Positions 60,016 to 64,000 of a stretch of 64,000 bases of DNA are shown here, one piece after another. Position numbers and translations under genes: made by a program. Position 1 is the first letter of the stretch. Every line of letters starts with the position of its first letter. Below the pieces are notes generated by a model that was not told where the DNA came from, did no database searches, and saw nothing but the letters and a program-made list of their open reading frames with translations. The DNA is from Zygotorulaspora mrakii (lineage: Eukaryota; Ascomycota; Saccharomycetes; Saccharomycetales; Saccharomycetaceae): positions 434,001-498,000 of the forward strand of contig NC_050723.1 of the NCBI RefSeq assembly GCF_013402915.1. The letters are read 5' to 3'.

Positions 60016-62481
60016 TCAATAGAACTTATTTAAGATTGCAACACATTGTTCGCTCGCAGTTTCATCCTCTTGCATCAATGTCTCGAGGAAAATCTTGACC
60101 ATAGGCTTTACTGGGGGTCTGAACATCACAAGAAATTTTAGAGTTTGGAAACCGAGCGAGGTTCTGGCTGGATCAAGGCAGATAGGCCTGATCATGTCGA
60201 TATGTTGCTGTTGAATGCGGGGCAGCTCACTCATTAGTCTTATGAAGGTTCTTCTATGCTGGTTCTCCAGTAATGGATTTAGCCCTTCGAGTAGCTTGAT
60301 GGACCATTTATCATAATTTACAAAACTTGTTTCGAGCGGCGAATTGTCGGTATCCAAACCTGTGAGAGATTCGTAGTACCATTCCTCGGCGAGCCACTCG
60401 AGCACCATTCCGATCCGCCCGTTGAAATCTTGGATAAAGTAATCATATAAAGTTTGCCTGATAAAATCGCTCATTCTTTCGTTGCTTGATAAACCTCTTG
60501 TGACTAATCTGGTTAAAATGCAAAGCCAAGATTTGCTGTTATCCCATTCCAATATTTTGATCTTTTCCAATGGTTGCTGGCCCTTTCCTACAGCACTGGT
60601 AATGCCTGGATTTTCATCGGAATCTTTTATGCTCATTATGTTTTGAACAATACGTTCCACATGTGCCATCTTTTGTTCAGCTGTCATTGGGGTCGGCTTC
60701 ATTAATTCTACTTCATGTTCCCTGTGTTCACTTTCGACGGTGTAGTCATCGTTATCATCATTCTGGTTATCTCCTCCGCCTTCTTCAACTTTCAAATCGA
60801 CTGAGCCTTCCCTTTTTACTTTTTTAGATTGCTCCTGTTCCTCTTGCTGATGTTGATCCTCTGCCTTACGCTTTTTAGAATCAGTCTGTATCTGTGTAGT
60901 TTTGTTCATTAGGTCAGTGTACCTCGATGCCACGATCGAGAGACCGGAAATCATACGTGTTGTGTCAGTTTTATAAAACGCTTCACTGCACAATTTAATG
61001 ATGACATCCTGGGGTAATTCAGACATGTCTTGCTCGGAATTCTTACTGTTCATTAAAGAATAGATCGAGCTATAAGAATTATCAATTGTGACTGGTGAAG
61101 AATTGAAAAAAGTAGATATGTTGTTTTTTGACATGGTATAGTTTTGTAGATTCATCAGGAGTTTGGTAGTGCTATCGACGTTGGATGTTCCTGACACCGA
61201 TCGAGAAGAACTATTGGCTCCGGTGCTGTTACTGTTTCTGCCGTTTCGATCATTTCTCGTATTAGAATTATTTCCATTGGTGTTTACCACTGAATTATCG
61301 ATATTATTAAGCGTGGCCTGTTGTAGAGGCGGGCTAACTATTGAAGGAAGCGATTGGTCTTTTGTCAAACTTCTAGGCATTTGCTGCTTCTTTCTCAATA
61401 AGGCGTACTTCTGTTTATCCTTATTTGACATTTTATTCTCGATCTCTTCCGGAACAAAATTCAGTATACCTTTACTTCTCGTCTCTTCACCTATAACATA
61501 CAATGTTTGTGAAATTTTTGACAGTTTAGAATGTTGTGCAGACATGGAACCTGAATTTTTTATCAGTTGGGACTTAAGGCCAAACTGAACAAAATTTTTA
61601 TAGCAGCGTTCAACGAATCTCTTGCCCAATCTGTAATTTAGCACAGATATATTGTCTGCCTGAAACTTGGCATCAACGTTGAACTTCAGTAGCGAAGTAA
61701 TAATTCTCATTGTAGCTTGTGGTCTTTGTATCATGATGAAACTAAGGCAGTTCAGAATCCCAATGAAGATAGAACTGACCATCATAGGCTCTTCGATCAA
61801 GTAATTAAGCAAGATGTCTAAAAATTTCTTAGCTTCGGATTCAATGGATTGCTTGTTGCTTATGATAGGGTGATTATCCGGCACAGAGGAGATACTAATG
61901 GATGAAGCCCTATTCTTGCCGGAACTGTTACTACTGTTGTTTCTTGAAGTATGTACAATAACAATCTCTGAAATGAATTTGGCAGTAGCTAGCCTTGTGC
62001 CAATGCTCCTCGCATCATCTATAAAGTCTTCGTTCGCATTATCACTTGACGGATTCAACGGATACGTCGTATTCCATTTACTTACAATGAATGTTTTCAT
62101 CTGTTGCATGGTGTCCCACATTTCTTGGTTAGACGCTTTAGCAACAAGATCAAATAGCAAAGGATAAGATGCTGAAAACGCTAGTATAGAGAATTTGTAA
62201 GCTATAGAATCCCTAACATTCTGACAAATCGACCATAGACAATTCAAATGTTGCGAGGCAATAAACGGCTTTTGGGTGACTGGGATCTGCTCATGACGAA
62301 GTATATCAAGTAACAAATCAGGAATGAATCGGGATAGTTCCAACTTGAGTAACGTTGACGCGGATTTTGAGTGATACAGCGATGCAGAAGTTTCCAAAAC
62401 CTTCGGTAACATCTGTTCTGGACTATTTGCCATAGCCAGCTGCTTGGCCTGGAATAATTGATCCATTTCTGGTAGAGACAT
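60016..62481 (-). CDS. PTA1: Cleavage and polyadenylation factor subunit Pta1 (symplekin)
   Basis: Scaffold subunit of CPF, the orthologue of symplekin, that links Ssu72, Glc7 and Ysh1 during pre-mRNA 3'-end formation. 821 residues, somewhat longer than S. cerevisiae Pta1. The N-terminal HEAT-like region (about 1-300) contains symplekin segments such as LDILRHEQIPVTQKPFIASQHLN. Polar Asn/Ser linkers (about 370-450) follow, then an acidic/basic stretch with KKRKAED (about 525-600). The C-terminal helical region (about 610-821) begins PMTAEQKMAHVERIV. The start is the first ATG. In S. cerevisiae it also neighbours GCV3 on chromosome I. Confidence 0.93.
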   Translation of the reverse strand: MSLPEMDQLFQAKQLAMANSPEQMLPKVLETSASLYHSKSASTLLKLELSRFIPDLLLDILRHEQIPVTQKPFIASQHLNCLWSICQNVRDSIAYKFSILAFSASYPLLFDLVAKASNQEMWDTMQQMKTFIVSKWNTTYPLNPSSDNANEDFIDDARSIGTRLATAKFISEIVIVHTSRNNSSNSSGKNRASSISISSVPDNHPIISNKQSIESEAKKFLDILLNYLIEEPMMVSSIFIGILNCLSFIMIQRPQATMRIITSLLKFNVDAKFQADNISVLNYRLGKRFVERCYKNFVQFGLKSQLIKNSGSMSAQHSKLSKISQTLYVIGEETRSKGILNFVPEEIENKMSNKDKQKYALLRKKQQMPRSLTKDQSLPSIVSPPLQQATLNNIDNSVVNTNGNNSNTRNDRNGRNSNSTGANSSSRSVSGTSNVDSTTKLLMNLQNYTMSKNNISTFFNSSPVTIDNSYSSIYSLMNSKNSEQDMSELPQDVIIKLCSEAFYKTDTTRMISGLSIVASRYTDLMNKTTQIQTDSKKRKAEDQHQQEEQEQSKKVKREGSVDLKVEEGGGDNQNDDNDDYTVESEHREHEVELMKPTPMTAEQKMAHVERIVQNIMSIKDSDENPGITSAVGKGQQPLEKIKILEWDNSKSWLCILTRLVTRGLSSNERMSDFIRQTLYDYFIQDFNGRIGMVLEWLAEEWYYESLTGLDTDNSPLETSFVNYDKWSIKLLEGLNPLLENQHRRTFIRLMSELPRIQQQHIDMIRPICLDPARTSLGFQTLKFLVMFRPPVKPMVKIFLETLMQEDETASEQCVAILNKFY

Positions 62482-62753
62482 TTTGAAGTTCCGAACCGGA
62501 TGCCTTGAGCTTTAATTGTCGTTTGGTGTGCACGATGTTTCTTGCTTGGAAGTTGTTCAGAACGTCTTTTCTCTGTAAAAAAACGAGCTCTCTTCATTTT
62601 AAACTGTGCGAAAATTGATGCATGAATGAGTTTCGCGAAGGCATATATACACAGATGCATTTATATACGCAACTTACACAACATCTTTCCAATTGCTTGA
62701 GAAAATGTATCGGAATGATAGACCACGGCTATATCTATTCCCGGTTCTCGTCA

Positions 62754-63245
62754 CTACTGCGCGTTTCTTGGTACTATATCAATCAAGAAGTCAAACATAT
62801 CACTCTTTTGTAGAGCTTCAGCAATATCAGCTTTCTGCAGCGTACGCCTCTTGTTCTCTTCAGATACACACCAAGCTCTCATTGTCAGCTCTGTAATGAA
62901 GATTTCACAAGCCTTGGCGAAAAGTATTGGTGCTTCCGCACTTATCATTCGCACGTCTTCGTCTGTCTTCATAACTTTCTTGATTCTTGCTAAAGGTAGG
63001 GAATGTGATTTGAAATCATCTTGATATTCGGAGTCAGGTTCGTTTGTTGACTCAATTTCATTGATTAGCTCTTGCCAATACTGGATCATAATCTCTCTGT
63101 AATGACCTACCAAACCTTGACCGACATTTCCGAATACATCCAGTTCCTCCTCGCCCTCCACAGTGTTTACGACATCTGCTCTCCCGTCTTCAAGATCTGT
63201 AGTAGCGGATTGCTTCATTTGAGCAGCATCCTCATTATCCGGCAT
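62754..63245 (-). CDS. HAP5: CCAAT-binding factor subunit Hap5
   Basis: Histone-fold subunit of the Hap2/3/4/5 complex (NF-YC), which activates respiratory genes through CCAAT boxes such as those ahead of CYB2 in this window. 163 residues, against about 240 in S. cerevisiae: the long Gln/Glu-rich N-terminal extension is missing, and similarity begins at [29 protein letters not shown] (about residue 37). The NF-YC core [43 protein letters not shown] and [20 protein letters not shown] is nearly unchanged. The start is the first ATG of the frame. Divergent from SNX3, 175 bases apart. Confidence 0.95.
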   Translation of the reverse strand: MPDNEDAAQMKQSATTDLEDGRADVVNTVEGEEELDVFGNVGQGLVGHYREIMIQYWQELINEIESTNEPDSEYQDDFKSHSLPLARIKKVMKTDEDVRMISAEAPILFAKACEIFITELTMRAWCVSEENKRRTLQKADIAEALQKSDMFDFLIDIVPRNAQ

Positions 63246-63420
63246 GCTATAATGTCTTCTTTACTGCCAAGTTTTTTAAATATGCATCATTTGTTCTTGC
63301 ATGGCCAATTCGGGGACTTTGGGTTAAGCCACTTATCTGAACTTTCAAGGATCAAAGTGCGAGATCAAAAGGGCACGAAAGAGCACCAAGTTGAGAGATA
63401 CCTCGGTTTCAAATGCAAGT

Positions 63421-63909
63421 ATGAGACAGTTCAAGTCATTTAGCACCACGGAGCAGTCGAGTTTACCACAGGGTCATAAGGGACCTAGCTACAGCGAAAT
63501 ATATGCAGAGCCTGAAAATTTCCTAGAGATTGAAGTAGTGAATCCGAAGACCCATTTTCCTAACAGCGCCAGTTCAAACAAGATGTTTACCGATTATGAA
63601 ATAATATGCCGTACGAACCTACCTAGCTTCAACAAGAGATTCTCGAAAGTGAGAAGAAGATATTCAGATTTTGAATTCTTCCGTAAATGCCTAACGAAGG
63701 AATTGTCCATGTACGCAAACCATCCTAGAGTGGTTATTCCTCATTTACCGGGCAAAATAATTTTAAGTAACAGGTTTAATCAGGATTGCGTCGAGGAGAG
63801 AAGACAAGGACTGAACAAATGGATTCAATCGGTTGCAGGCCATCCCCTGCTTCAGTCAGGTTCGAAGACTCTCGTCAGATTTATCGAGGAAGAAACGTTC
63901 ATTGGGTGA
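63421..63909 (+). CDS. SNX3: Sorting nexin Snx3 (Grd19)
   Basis: Small PX-domain sorting nexin that binds phosphatidylinositol 3-phosphate and returns Golgi proteins from endosomes with retromer. 162 residues, the same as the S. cerevisiae protein. The ATG giving MRQFKSF matches its start; upstream codons open only from TTG. PSYSEIYAEPENFLEIEV precedes the PX domain (about 38-160), which shows the RRRYSDFEFFRKCL motif with the lipid-binding Arg-Arg-Tyr, the proline-containing VVIPHLPGKI loop and ERRQGLNKWIQSVAGHPLLQ. The right end of the window (63910-64000) is its 3' region. Confidence 0.96.
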   Translation: MRQFKSFSTTEQSSLPQGHKGPSYSEIYAEPENFLEIEVVNPKTHFPNSASSNKMFTDYEIICRTNLPSFNKRFSKVRRRYSDFEFFRKCLTKELSMYANHPRVVIPHLPGKIILSNRFNQDCVEERRQGLNKWIQSVAGHPLLQSGSKTLVRFIEEETFIG

Positions 63910-64000
63910 TATATTTTATATAGCAACCACATTATCCGAGGTACAATTCTTACGCACTTTCATTATTTGTTCTTTTTCCTTATTTTATGTATTTCATAGT

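Overview
This window is yeast nuclear DNA from the family Saccharomycetaceae. I see no introns, and every protein reads cleanly in the standard code. From GDH1 (13.7 kb) to the right edge, almost every gene is a recognisable orthologue of a Saccharomyces cerevisiae gene on the left arm of chromosome I (YAL062-YAL043) or the right end of chromosome XV (YOR375-YOR357). The two sets are interleaved, and each duplicated pair (GDH1/GDH3, BDH1/BDH2, GPB1/GPB2, FLC2/YOR365C, OAF1/PIP2) is represented by one gene. That is the arrangement expected of a lineage that did not undergo the whole-genome duplication. Close protein similarity to S. cerevisiae suggests the Torulaspora/Zygosaccharomyces/Zygotorulaspora neighbourhood, but I cannot fix the genus.

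Left part (1-12.4 kb) is a looser, gene-poor, subtelomere-like region: CYB2 (lactate to pyruvate), a YLL056C-like NAD(P)-binding epimerase-family protein, a FLO11-like GPI-anchored adhesin and an FSY1-like fructose/H+ symporter with Mig1-type sites in its promoter. The adhesin is split between two frames at an exact 10-bp tandem duplication located just after the signal peptide. This is the most striking feature in the window.

Middle part (13.7-36.1 kb): GDH1, BDH1-like, ECM1, ALD4, NUD1, NDD1, GPB1/2, MRS6, RPS12, RAD17, PEX22, ACS1. Carbon-metabolism genes (ALD4, ACS1, BDH, and CYB2 to the left) alternate with cell-cycle, trafficking and ribosome genes. Right part (37.5-64 kb): FLC2, OAF1/PIP2, AIM2, GEM1, PRE10, SPC72, PRT1, BOL3, BOL1, GCV3, PDE2, VTS1, PTA1, HAP5, SNX3. 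These are mostly in convergent and divergent pairs with short spacers. BOL3-BOL1-GCV3 groups two mitochondrial Fe-S/lipoate maturation factors with a lipoylated protein.

Regulatory DNA carries several readable signals. There is a CCAAT cluster upstream of CYB2, a proteasome PACE element upstream of PRE10, and a Rap1-like site upstream of RPS12. There is a six-unit, 13-bp-periodic GAGTCA array upstream of GCV3, and two CGGACA arrays (one phased at 10 bp) in the GDH1-BDH and ACS1-FLC2 spacers. A strong hairpin lies just after the GEM1 stop codon. I found no tRNA genes, centromere, transposon coding region or CRISPR array.
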